Part shown: in pieces, positions 46,348 to 57,250 of the stretch
How the letters are laid out: each line of letters opens with the position of its first letter
Numbering within the stretch: position 1 is the first letter of the stretch
DNA from: Tretioscincus oriximinensis
Lineage: Eukaryota; Chordata; Lepidosauria; Squamata; Gymnophthalmidae
Assembly (NCBI GenBank): GCA_022410635.1
Contig: JAJVDF010000168.1
Span: 1,697,574 to 1,761,573 of the forward strand
DNA: 64,000 nucleotides
Reading direction: 5' to 3'
Notes under the pieces: generated by a model
Seen by the model: only the letters and a program-made list of their open reading frames with translations
Databases searched by the model: none
What the model was told of the DNA's origin: nothing
Position numbers and translations under genes: made by a program

Positions 46348-46624
46348 AGTTTTTATATCCCGCTCTTTTCCAGAGCGGTTTACAGGATTAATTTTCACCC
46401 AAAAGCTTACATCTTATTCTATCTTCCCCATCAGGTTAATAATGGTACTCATTTATCTAACTGATATGCAGATTACAAGTCTGCAACTCTTTCAAGTAGC
46501 TGAGTTGGCTAGAGTTGCAGGCTCGTGGAAGGCACTCATCCCTCCCCAAGTCTGACCCAGGGCTTCGAAACCCAATCTCCCAGACGGAAGACAGTCCCCT
46601 TAGGCGCTGAGCCATTCGTGCCTG
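46348..46624 (-). repeat. SINE family B, diverged
   Basis: Reverse copy: TTTTTATATCCCGCTCTTTTCC, the CATCTTATTCTATCTTCCCC block, and the head complement GGCGCTGAGCCATTCGTGCC. Confidence 0.8.
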
Positions 46625-47744
46625 AAGTGGAACCATACAGAACCAATCCATCTTGCCCCACAGAGTTCCCACCAGTTGTTTCTGGCTATCTCAAGCAGCA
46701 GAAGAAGGCAAATTCTGTCTGTGTCTCCCTGCCAATGTCCTTTAGAGACATCCTACCTGACTCTCCAGCCTGGATGTCATACCTACCTATATATTCTAGT
46801 AGCCATTAGTAGCCTGGGATCTCTTGAAGCCCAAACTAGCATGCAAAAAGCAGGTCTTTATTCTGGAATAATGTCCAATGCAGAAAGTGTGCAGACCTTT
46901 TGACACTATCAATTTTTAATCTAACGTTTTACTATTTTGCTGTGTTCACTTAAATCTTGTTTTAAGCAAGACTGGGCACTGTTACAAGATTCTGAAATGT
47001 AACAGTGGCATAAAATATTTTAAAGAAAGGAAGAAAGGAAAGAGAGAGGGAGGGAGGGAAGAANGAAAGATTTAATTTGATAACATCTGGTGAATCTTAC
47101 ACTCGGTTCAACTACATTTCAAGATTTTTTCCCATGAAGCCAGTGTCATGTCCTTTATCAATCCTATCAACCCCAATCTACCAATGACCGGAGACCATAA
47201 GAGTCTTGTGTACATCATCTAGAGAACATTATGTCGACAACTCTTTCCTGTCCGCTACATCACACACCACTGGCCAGATGTCAGTAGATCCTCGTTACAA
47301 GCCTTGGTCTATATTGCACTTCCAAAGGGGGGGGGGTTGGCACTTTGATTCTATTTTTTCACTTTATAAGATGTATATAAACCCACCAGATGAGGATGGA
47401 CTCAGAGAACATTCAAAAGACATATTTTTTCAATTAAATAAATGAGAGAGAAGAGCGTTCAGTACCAAGTAGGCAGCTTCCCAAATGAACTTTCTACACG
47501 TACATATGAATGGCCGTCTACAGAACAGCTGACTACATTAACGTGATTTACAATCCACATTACATATGTGTTATAAATTACACAGCCCACACATACATGC
47601 CAATCTTGGTTTTATTTCATGCCAGGACAGTCTAATTGACATTATGTAGCTACACAAGAGATTAGAGGCATCTGGGCTCATTTCTATTTAATTAATATGG
47701 GTTAGGAAAATTCAGCCAGGACAGGAAAAAATGGTATCTAGGTC

Positions 47745-47950
47745 CAGAAAGTCTAGCAATGGTTCTCATAGAACTTCAAACAAGGAAAAGGTAGGCAGTA
47801 TGAGTTTTCATAGACAAGTCTGCTTCTTCAGAGTAATCATCCCAGACTATCCTGAACAGTTTTTAAAACATGAAGTAGACTTGTCTCCAAAATCTCATGC
47901 CACTTANCTTTTCTTCTTAGTCCTTAATCACCACTTGATAGATTTCCAGA
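47745..47950. mobile_element. Penelope-like foldback, old copy
   Basis: Arms TTTTCATAGACAAGTCTGC-TTCTTCAG and GAAGTAGACTTGTCTCC face each other around 47850. The outer parts resemble TAGCAATGGTTCTCATAGAAC. Confidence 0.5.
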
Positions 47951-47997
47951 ACTATCTTTCTCAGTGAAATGCCCTGAATAAACAGGAGACTTAGCTT

Positions 47998-48500
47998 TAC
48001 CTGTATGCAGACCCAGATCTTGGGCAGGGGCTACAAGGGCTAATGCCCTGGGCAGCAGGTTGGTGACAGCNAATTGCCGGCCANTTAAATTTCTCCCAGT
48101 TGCATCTACTGGTCATGCCCCAGCAGCAGCAGACATATAGTACACATGTCCCAGACACCACCACGGCCGTGCACCATTGTATTGTTGCTCTGCTACTCTG
48201 CAGGCGCTGCCACCTGTCTGTCTCTGTGCTGCTTTGCCTGTCTGCACCGGGCATACCACAGCCCCTGCATAGGCAGCTGAGAGTGGGAGACAGAGAGCAT
48301 AGGGCAAATGATGTCACTTCCGGAATCTACTTCCGGGAATGGCACCCAGAGTGACATCACCTCCTGTCCAGCCCCTGAAGAGACATCACTTCCTGTCCCA
48401 CCTCAGAAATGACATCACTTCCTGCTCCGCCTGGTGGTGGTGGTGTAAATTGTTTTGTAGCCCAGGGGCATCATATACCCAAATCCAGCCCTGACTGTGC
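47998..48500. mobile_element. Possible hAT-like element with inner TGACATCACTTCC repeats
   Basis: The ends CAGACCCAGATCTTGGGC and CCAAATCCAGCCCTG are imperfectly inverted, both next to an ATGCCC(C)TGGGC motif. Inside, 48310-48425 holds four diverged units around GACATCACTTCCTG. The same motif occurs at 43506-43540. The target duplication is not clear. Confidence 0.4.
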
Positions 48501-48699
48501 ATTTATTTATATGAACTGCATGTATCTGGTTTTATACACAATATATATTGTATATGTAGAACCCAATGCAACTTTAAATTCGATNGGGCTTCCTCCAGCC
48601 CTTGCTTAATCTCTAATGACCAAAACGTTTTGGCAGATGGAAGTGGAAGCCCCAGTAGAGCCCCAGACGATGTCAAACCACAGAAAAACGCTACCTGTC

Positions 48700-49193
48700 C
48701 AGTGCTTTTTTTCCAGAAAAAAAGGTGCCGGTACTAACGCCGGCGGCGGCGGGGGGCGGGGCGGCAGTGGCCGCCGGCGATAATGCCACGCCCCCCTCGC
48801 CGGCGGCTAATGCAGCAGTACGGTACCTTTTATTTAGGTGGGGGAGGGGAGGGGCGAGGGGCGAGGGGAGCGGAGGCAGCCGCCACCGCCGCTCATTCCT
48901 GCGCCCCCCATCGCTGCCACCCCCCGCTAACTCCGCCCCCCACCGCCTAAATAAAAGGTGCCGGTACTGCGGTGTTAGCCGCCGGCGAGGGGGGCGTGGC
49001 GTTAGCGGAGGCCGATAACACCGCTGCCGCCGATAACGCCACGCCCCCCTCGCCGGCGGCTAACGCAGCAGTACCCGCGGCCACCCCCGCCGCTGCTGCT
49101 GCCGCCCCCGCCACCCCTGCTAACTCCGCCCCCCGCCTAAATAAAAGGTGCCGGAACTGTGTTCCGGCGCGTTCCCTCACAAAAAAAGCCCTG
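48700..49193. mobile_element. GC-rich hAT-like element(s), possibly a tandem composite
   Basis: The ends are CAGTGCTTTTTTTCCAG and AAAAAAAGCCCTG. Inside are repeated TAAATAAAAGGTGCCGG segments (around 48938 and 49139) and a GGCGGCTAA/CACGCCCCCCTCGCC unit occurring at least twice. The flanks do not give a clean 8-base duplication, so it may be two merged copies. Confidence 0.65.
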
Positions 49194-49756
49194 CCTGTGA
49201 CCTAAAATGGAAACAGGTGACTCTGCCCCAATGTGGTGTTCACTTGCAAAGTAAATTTGCAGGTTATACCACACAGAAAGCTTGGCGTTCATGTCAAAGA
49301 TTGTAGACATCATGAGCATTTCAGAAAGCTCTCAAAATGGCCCTTTGCAAACGCCTGGTTGAAATCAAGCAACATCTGGAAGGCGTAATGATCCTCCGCT
49401 ATATTGTAAAAAGTGGGTCTGCACAGGCAAACATCCATTGATTTAAATATGAATATGCAGATTCCAGTGTATATAATTAGGACTCAATACCCTTCCAACA
49501 TCATTAAAACAGCTAATGAAACACCACACATTATTAAAATCACAGTCCAGTTGTAGTACCACACAGGGTTCCATAAAATGACTAGATTCACAAACGGGCC
49601 ATTCCACAATCCTAAAACAATACCAGTGATGTTATCATGGGAGTTATTTCTCCAATGAAAACAGCCAGTTCCAGGAACAGCCAAATCGTGACTTTCCAGA
49701 ACTTGGAAAATCAGAACCATGCCTCTGAATTCACTGACAAGAACATGGAAGTGTTA

Positions 49757-49870
49757 GAACGTAAGGCCAACAGAGGAATCAGACTGNAGTCTATCTAGTC
49801 CATCACTGGGTCTCACACAGTGACCCACAAACTGCACCTGGGCACGCCCAAGCAGAAGACAAAAGCAAAG
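49757..49870 (-). mobile_element. CR1 3' end fragment, old
   Basis: GAACGTAAGGCCAACAGAGG and GTCTATCTAGTCCATCACTG are the decayed reverse CR1 end. Confidence 0.55.
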
Positions 49871-49887
49871 CTTTCACTTGCTCAAGA

Positions 49888-50232
49888 AGAAAGAAGAAGA
49901 AAGAAGAAGAAAAAANAAGAAAGCAGTAGAAAGAATAATTGGGTTCTTATACCCCACTTTTCTCAACTTTCAAAAGGACTCAAAGTGGCTTACAAGGGTA
50001 TTTTTGCCCAAAGGCTTACATTCTATCTTCCCCACCAGGCTGTGGTGGCTCCCATGTATCTACTTGCAGTCAGTTGCAATTTCTTGCAAATTCATGCTTT
50101 CGAATAGCTGGGTTGGCTAGAGCTACAGGCTAGTGGAAGGTGCTCACCCCTCCCCACGTCCCACACAGGGCTTTGAAACCCCATCTCCCACATGAGAGAC
50201 AGATGCCTTAGCGACTGAGCTATCCGTGCCTG
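49888..50232 (-). repeat. SINE family B, near full length, with GAA tail
   Basis: Purine tail (49888-49935), GGTTCTTATACCCCACTTTTC, the CCCATGTATCTACTTGCAGT block, and the head complement GCGACTGAGCTATCCGTGCC at the right end. Confidence 0.9.
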
Positions 50233-50340
50233 CAAATGGCCTTCAGAGACATCTCGCCTGTCTTTCCAACCTGGCAATGGCCCCTAGGCATCCATTCNAG
50301 TAGCCATAAAATCATTTAACTTCCACAAAGTGCTGGGGGC

Positions 50341-50540
50341 TACACAGCTGGCCCTCAGGAAGCCAAAGAAGCTCCAGAGGCCAAATAGCTGGCCCTCAGA
50401 AAATCATAGTCACTCTTGAGCATACCCAGGTACTCCTCAGCAAACTAAAACAGCAGCAATGCTGAGACTGCACAGTTGGTTCTCAGCAAGCCAAAGAAGC
50501 CCTGGAGTCTACCCAACTGGTCCTCAGCAAGTCAAATGAA
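50341..50540. repeat. Degenerate tandem repeat with AGCTGGCCCTCAG motif
   Basis: Four or five diverged units around GCTGGCCCTCAGGAAGCC(AAAGAAGC) at irregular spacing of about 40 to 60 bases. Confidence 0.6.
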
Positions 50541-52144
50541 TGTCCGTGTTGGCAATAAAACCAAGCTGGTTTTATCTCCTGCACAGTGCCAGAAGAAAAC
50601 CAATGTTCTGTGTCTTCATTTCAATAAATGAGAACCAGCTCACCGACACTAAAATGTGTTGGAATACATTGGGTTCCTTTTTCTAGCAGCTGTCAGCAGA
50701 TGGCATTATTGTCCCATCTAATTAAAGTATGTCTCCAGACATGCCAAAAGACTCCGTCTGTTTCCAGGATTAGCTATATGAATTACCTCGGCTAATACCG
50801 AATGACGTTTGGTTTATTGAACAAAACCACAACACGTTACAAGCCACAGTCTCTCCTATGGTTGGGGTGTCAGGCCTCTGTCATAGCTAGAGTGTGGAGC
50901 TAAAGCCTAGAAGTCCTTAGGTTAAAATGTACTCTTATCCATAAATGCTCAGGGTGGATGTGTGGGCTTGGGTCCATCACTGCCTTGGAGCTTTACAACT
51001 TCATGAGATTACTGCAAACATAGAGTGAGGTAGCTGGGACAGAGGTAGAGTTTCTGAGTTGCATTTTTCCATACCTTCATCCATGTGGATGGTAGAACAC
51101 CACCATCAGCATAGAAGTTTTCCAGAAGAGCCTCCCAGTTGCTTCTCCACCTCCCCATTCTTGGGCATNCTGAACTGGGCAGATAGGGGCTGCCTTTCTT
51201 GCAGAAAGGTGTAAGAGTCTGGTCCCAATTATTGGGTTTTCCAGTTAAAACCAGATGGTAAGATATGTTTACTTCCAGATGGTAGGATATGACCTCCCAG
51301 AGTCTACCAAGAAGTATATTTCCCATGGGAGCACAGGATTGTTGATATTATAGCTTATCACTGTATTCTGTGTTCTGTGAAGGTGCACNAAGTGTGAAGT
51401 GTATTCAAGAGATGGTCACCTTATGGCCTTTGTAAACAAAGCCGAAACCTTCCTCTTGGAATGAAACAAAATGTGTGGACTATGCTTCTTTATCCCGGAA
51501 GAAGCCACAGTTTATTTCAGTCAGCCAATCCTTCAGAGCACTGAAAGCTGTTTACCTACTCTGCATAAATTGGGTCAAAACATCAACACCATCCACACGA
51601 GGTATCCTGAACCTAGACACCATCTCTGCCTTGCGTTCTCATGTAGCTTCAACAATGCATTTGCTACAAACTGCCTTTTCCATGAATTTTACAGCCAGTA
51701 CTTCTATGCTGATTCCATAGCAAGTTCCTGTCTCCATGTTAAAAAGCCTCCATATAGCATGTACTATGGGAACCTGTGAGAACTCAGGCATGATTCCAGG
51801 CAACAAGACATGAACTTTGTCTACTTTCTAGGCTCACATATAACCAGGGTGGTGGTGGAGCTAATTAAAAGACAGNACACACAACATGCTGAAAGGTTCC
51901 TGGGTGTCCAATTTAACACTAATACAAAGTTCTCTGTCCAATACATCAGTTTCTCGCTGTAGTAACCTGGACTTTTACATAACGGCAAACTCGCAATTGG
52001 CTTTCCTCCAGAATAAAAGGCTATTCCACAGCATGTGTGTCGAGATCCTGCAACTTATTCGGAATGTGGGTGAACCCTGCACCATGTACAGAATTCAAAT
52101 ACATGGAGAAAGCAACTAGCTACTATAATGCTCCAACCAAGAGT

Positions 52145-52275
52145 GGATTTGCACTGAGTCGTATTCTGGGCTAAAACTTGGGGGGGCTCCCATGGGGGCG
52201 GGGGGGGGGGGCTGCCATAATCTACACTGGCATGTGAATGGCAGGTCCCGGTTCTGAAACCCAGCCCAGGGAGTG
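52145..52275. repeat. Palindromic repeat, GTGTAGGCTATG family, with G-rich centre
   Basis: GCTGCCATAATCTACACTGG and CATGTGAATGGCAGG match the family's right arm. The centre is GGGGGCGG plus a long G run (about 52196-52211). Confidence 0.55.
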
Positions 52276-53109
52276 ATCTGTATTTCATTGCAAATACATC
52301 TCAAACTCATAAGTAGGAAAAGTCAATTACCCAGAGGGATCTGATTGAAATCTCCTTTGCCATCTAAACCGTTTTCACTTGATGCACAGGGGTGAAAAAT
52401 GTTGGTGGCAAGCGTGGCTGCTTAAAGCACAGATTACACCTCACCCCCGCCCGATGCTGCGGTATCACAATTTATTTCACCCCACTTCACCCCGAGACAA
52501 AAAGCATTCTATTTTTAAAAAGCTCATGGCTCAGCAGGCCGCCAAGAGACCAAGGACTCTGGCTTTGAGTTAATTCAGGGGCTGTGACTCCTTAATATCT
52601 TAACAACTTTTGAAACAATTGCGTTCCAAAATGTCATAAACGAAAAGGTGGGAGTGATATGTCAAGAATGTGTGTTTGCAAAATGCAGCATTTGTGCCTT
52701 TGGCTCGTGCACCAAATCTGCAAAAGTTCCTTTTTTGGACTTTTAGTCTTAGGAGAAAGGGAATTATAGCCGCTAAGAGGAAGTTTTTCCAAGTGTTCCT
52801 CATTCCTATGAACAAGCAATAATGCCAATAAAAGGCTCGGAATGGAAGTTCATATTGTGGCAGTCAGACCCAGCAGAGTGAAACTGGGAAGAAGAGAGAG
52901 GGTGAGAAAGAGAAAAGAAAGAAGTATTCTTAAAAANGAAATATGTGAACTGAGACCTTAAGCAATACAGAAAATAATTTTTTGCCTCCTTTNTCTTTCT
53001 TGGGCTATAAATCAAGACAAGAATAAAAAAAAAAAACCCTGGGATTATCCCAAGCCTATTTTGGGATTACTACATTGCCTGCTGTAATCCAAATAAATCC
53101 TGTGCTAAG

Positions 53110-53420
53110 GCCTTTCCGATTGTACCACCACCCACAGTGGCACTGAGGGTGGGAACAAGGAATAGGGCTTTCCCTGTGGCAGCCCCCAGGCTATGAAATG
53201 GTCTCCCCCTCGAGGTGCGTCAATCACCATCTCTGGGTGTGTCCAGAAAACGCTTGAAGACGCACCTTTTCGACCTGGCCCTTGGCTGAGGAAACTGCTA
53301 TCCCTCCCCCAATTTTTAGATGGAGTTGTTTTTAATATGCTGCGTTTATATTGTTAACCGCCCTGAGACCTTCGGGTATAGGGCGGTATAAAAATGTAAA
53401 TAAATAAATAAATAAATAAA
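53110..53420 (+). mobile_element. L2-like LINE 3' end, best preserved
   Basis: CCGATTGTACCACCACCCAC, GGTCTCCCCCTCGAGGTGCG, GACGCACCTTTTCGACCTGG, then the tail CCGCCCTGAGACCTTCGGGT-ATAGGGCGG and (AAAT)n. This is the reference copy for the tail shared with SINE family A. Confidence 0.88.
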
Positions 53421-53659
53421 GCATTATTCCAAGATAATCACCTCCCAAACTAGGCTTTGTGGGGGGAAAGTAGAAGGTTGGGACCCATGTCACGAGGATC
53501 CGCCATTTTGAAAATGGCCACTGCCCATGTGTAAAGTCAAACTGAACCTAAGATTGTGGCCAAGGAAAGATGAACAGGCACTTCCAGGTATTTAATAGCC
53601 AAATGGATGAGTGCCCTGGGCATGGTTAATCTGGAGTGACAGACATACTTCCTCTACAT

Positions 53660-53800
53660 ATCTTTTCCAGGGAGTTGAGAGCAGGCCTTATTGTGCTTGA
53701 GATACCCAAAAGTAACTTGATGGGTCACTGTATGAGACAGAAGGATGGACTGGATGGGCTAAGGCCTCATCCAGCATGGATTCTTTTATGCCCTCGTGCA
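53660..53800 (+). mobile_element. CR1 3' end fragment, old
   Basis: GGGTCACTGTATGAGACAGA and GGACTGGATGGGCTAAGGCC follow the CR1 end layout. Confidence 0.5.
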
Positions 53801-54414
53801 CTTCCATTTCCTTTGTGAAGTTTCCCTAGCGTCTTAGCTGCTAGCATTTATCCCAGAAGTGCTTTCTTTTAGAATACCCAGAATAGAGCTATACTAGTAG
53901 AGGATGGCTGTTCTGAAGCCTGGGAATGGAACNGTCTTCTAGCCTGGGAGGTGAAGTTACTGCGGGACCTGGTGCTGATTCGTGCATTGTTGAGGGGGCG
54001 GGGGGGGGGGGGGCACAAAAACGGCATCTTGCCCAATANCGTGGCTTCACATCGATGGAAACCAATTGTGCCCATTGACCTGACGTAGGGCGGTAATCGC
54101 CACAATTTGCTGGACACAAATTGGTTAGAGGCGGATTTAGGCATTCTCTCAAAAAAGTCTGACATCCTCCAGTAAAATACCAACATTAACAGCTATCACT
54201 GATTTTTTTCCAGTTACATGCTGTGTATTTTGTGATTTGCACACAAATTAGTTTGCAACTTATTTTACATAGTATATAATTTACATGCATAGAGTTTAGA
54301 TATGAATTTTCACCAACGCTTTGACATGGTTAGCAATTTTTAAATCTCTGCATTGCTCTCAAGATAAAACCCAAAGGTGCAGCTGTTTTAGAGTAAATTT
54401 AGAATTTCTAGGAA

Positions 54415-54605
54415 GGGATCTTGTAGCACCTTGAAGCAGAAGATTAAGGGTCTCATAGCTCCGTATGGACAAAGGTGATATGCCGGATCCCCCTTTCCTA
54501 GATATTCTGAATCCAAATTGCATAGCTATTTTTTTGACATCTAGTACTAAGAAAAAAGTTGGAGCATCTTCTTGTTAGTCATTAAGGTGCTACAAGATCC
54601 CCTTG
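54415..54605. mobile_element. Second Penelope-like or foldback family
   Basis: GGGATCTTGTAGCACCTTGA near the left is inverted to TAAGGTGCTACAAGATCCCC at the right. It resembles the arms of the 9402-9698 family in layout but not in sequence. Confidence 0.45.
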
Positions 54606-54829
54606 TTATAAAATAAGAATCAACCGATAACTAAAATTTACCAAATGTTTTCTAAACATCTAAATCATCTAAAAATATGTACAAATGGAAAAATGATCTA
54701 ATCACATCTTCCATACCTTAAACTGAACATCACTTTCTAGATATCCAAAGACGACAAAGGCCCTCAAAACTAATTGCTTGCAAAAGATGGAATACAATGA
54801 CTACAGATTAATATACATTTATATAAATA

Positions 54830-54905
54830 TTTAAAAATATATAATTTATAAATATATAAAATATATAAATTTATATTATACAAATAAGTAATATAAATAT
54901 AATAC
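54830..54905. repeat. AT-rich tract (ATATAAAT type)
   Basis: Irregular TATAAATATATAAAA units. No gene. Confidence 0.85.
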
Positions 54906-55012
54906 TTGGTAGCAAGTAGATTTTACTAAATGGCCATAGACTGAGCCTTAGAGGGGCTCCTACTGTTCTCATTAACAAGACAAAAGACATTGATGCTTGG
55001 AGGAAACTGGGT

Positions 55013-55215
55013 AGCTCTACCCAACCTAGCTATTCAAAAGCATGAATTGCAAGAAATTGCAACTGACAGCAAGTAGATACATGGGAACCACCACAGCCTG
55101 ATAGGGAAGATAGAATGTAAGCCTTTGGCCAAAATACCCTTGTAAGCCGCTTTGAGTCCCTTTGAAAGGTAAGAAAAGCGGGGTATAAGGACCCAGTTCT
55201 TCTTCTTCTTTTATT
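55013..55215 (+). repeat. SINE family B, 5'-truncated
   Basis: It starts at GTAGCTCTACCCAACC, followed by the ACATGGGAACCACCACAGCC block, the tail GCCGCTTTGAGTCCCTTTGA and TTCTTCTTCTT. Confidence 0.85.
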
Positions 55216-55284
55216 TGGAGCCCAAGTGTCATAAATACAACTACTGCTCATAAATAAAATTTTGATCCTGTTTTCCCACAGATG

Positions 55285-55710
55285 GGATTCCCTTTATTTA
55301 TTTATATTTATATTCTGCTCTACACCCAAAGGTCTCAGGGTGGATCATGATAAACAGATTAAAATAGAGCAATTTAAAAATACAACAGTGTCTTCAAGAA
55401 TCAGGGAATATTTGGCTCAGCCAACAGAGGTGTCCTCCTCAGACATCTGAATGTGTACTGGGTAGATGCTTGGTGTACTTCAGAGGGGAGAGAATTCCAC
55501 AACTTGGTGCTGTCACAAAAAAGGCCCACTTGTGCTGCCCCCCATTGATGAGCGAAGGAGTTAGGACTCATCAGAAGATCTTAGGATGTGGGCAGCTACG
55601 CATGGGAGGAGGTGTTCCTTCAAATATTTGGGACCCAAGACATTTAGGGCTTTGTAAGGACTGGTGTAATGTGTCTCCAGCCAGCTGCACCAGCCATTAG
55701 GCTGCCTGTG
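55285..55710 (-). mobile_element. L2-like LINE 3' part
   Basis: (TTTA)n, CTGCTCTACACCCAAAGGTC, GAATTCCACAACTTGGTGCT, the AGGGCTTTGTAAGGACTGGT block and CCAGCCAGCTGCACCAGCC. The last part overlaps the region that encodes the C-terminal end at 5935-6330. Confidence 0.72.
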
Positions 55711-55828
55711 AAGAGGGCAAGAGCTTCTCACAAAAAGATGGAGCTGTGATTATTCCCCAGCATCTCCAACTAGCGGGATCTCAGGAGAGGGAGACTCAAA
55801 GAGTTCACTAAGCAACTTTAGTATGAAT

Positions 55829-55850
55829 ATATATATATATATATATATAA
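55829..55850. repeat. (AT)n microsatellite
   Basis: Eleven AT units. Confidence 0.95.
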
Positions 55851-55989
55851 ATGTTACCATTAATATTTATATGCTTTGAGATCATTAAGGCAATACATGC
55901 AATTGCTTAATATCTGCTTCCCCACTTTCCAGTGCTTAAACTGCAATGGATTCTTGTCTTTTCTTGACAGCCTCTTCAGTTCTGTTTTA

Positions 55990-56541
55990 GAAGAAGAGGA
56001 GAAGAAAAAGAAGGAGGAAAAGAAAGACTGGGTTATTATACCTCACTTTTCTCACCCGAAGAGACTCAGAGTGGTTTACCAGGTTATCGTTTGCCTGACG
56101 GCTTACGTTCTATCGTTCTCATCAGGCTGTGGTGGTTCCTATTTATCTAGTCGCAATCAGTTGCAATTTCTGCTTTCAAATAGCTGGGTCGGCTAGAGCT
56201 GCAGGCTAGTAGAAGGTGTTCACCCCTCCCCATGCCCATGGACACCAAGGGTATAAATGGATACTAGGATGGATGTCTGGATGTTGCCTCCGGGATGGAG
56301 CAACAGGCAGGACTCCTGAAATACCATTTGCAGGGAGTCATAAACAGGAGCATATTTTGCTTTCCTCTGTTCAGACTGCCCAGGTGCATGTGGTGGGCCT
56401 CTGTGTGACACAGAGTGCTGGACTTGATGGGCTGTGGCCTGATCCAGTATGGCTCTTCTTATTTTGCTTATGCCCAACACAGAGCCTTGAAACCCGATCT
56501 CCCAGATGAGAGACCGTCTCCTTAGCGACTGAGCCATTCGT
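55990..56541 (-). repeat. SINE family B, split by a CR1 insertion
   Basis: The pieces 55990-56238 and 56470-56541 make one reverse SINE B: purine tail, TTATTATACCTCACTTTTCTC, body GTTCCTATTTATCTAGTCGC, and head complement GCGACTGAGCCATTCGTG. Confidence 0.85.
56239..56469 (+). mobile_element. CR1 3' end, 5'-truncated, inserted in a SINE
   Basis: From TGGACACCAAGGGTATAAATG to GGCTCTTCTTATTTTGCTT. It is flanked by ATGCCCA at 56232-56238 and 56470-56476. Confidence 0.85.
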
Positions 56542-56869
56542 GAAGACTGAAGGACAAACTAGATAAGACCCTGAAGAGGGAAAAGAAGAAGGCCCAAGGA
56601 TGAGATGGATAGATACGCATCATGGAATAAAGAAACCCGAGCTTGGCCACACTTTTGAAAGCAGTGGAAGTCAGAGAAGCTGGGAGTAGTGAAGTGTTGG
56701 GCAAGACTGATGAAATGAACAACTGAACAGGAGCAACCACTTCTGGGCGACTCGAGTGGAAGACAAAGATAACCAACCTTTCACCTTCCCCAATACCCTG
56801 CAAGAGGGATCCTGCCTCTCTCTTCAAGGGGTAGTGACCCTTTTGAGATAAGACCTTGGGATCAGCCAT

Positions 56870-57025
56870 AGGCCTATTTAGTCCTGAATCAGCCACAGCC
56901 CTATTGAACCCAGCATCCTCTCTCACACAGTGGCCCACCAATGGCTTCTAGGCTAAACATCCACCTGCTCTCAATTCCATTCAAATGCCTTTAGGCAAAC
57001 CTAGAGGGCCATCCATTCAAGTAGC
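56870..57025 (-). mobile_element. CR1 3' end fragment, old
   Basis: CACAGCCCTATTGAACCCAG, CTCTCTCACACAGTGGCCCA and CATCCATTCAAGTAGCC. Confidence 0.55.
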
Positions 57026-57039
57026 CACTGATGCACTTT

Positions 57040-57250
57040 GTCCTCTTCATTTTACAATCTATCTTCCCCACCACGCTATGACGGTCCCCATTTGTCTCAT
57101 CACAATTTCTTGCTTTCGAATAGCAGGTTTGTCTACAGCTGAGGACAGCACAGGGCGCTCACCCCTCTCCACGGCCGACACAGAACTTCAAACTCAGGAT
57201 CTCTGATGACACACCAGGGCTCTTAAGCCCTGCACCACTGCATGTCTGTG
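57040..57250 (-). repeat. SINE family B-like, strongly diverged
   Basis: TTTTACAATCTATCTTCCCCACC, CACAATTTCTTGCTTTCGAATAG and CTCACCCCTCTCCACGGC. The head is a degraded tRNA-like segment ending CTGCACCACTGCATG. Confidence 0.55.

Noticed and set aside
46009..46398. Leucine/valine-rich 129-residue frame
   Set aside because: It is a translation of the purine/pyrimidine microsatellite; low complexity with no other support.
48700..49193. Clean hAT target duplication around the GC-rich element
   Set aside because: The flanks TACCTGTC and CCTGTGAC do not align as an 8-base duplication; the element may be composite.
48725..49205. Alanine/proline-rich frames
   Set aside because: They are translations of the GC-rich hAT-like repeat.
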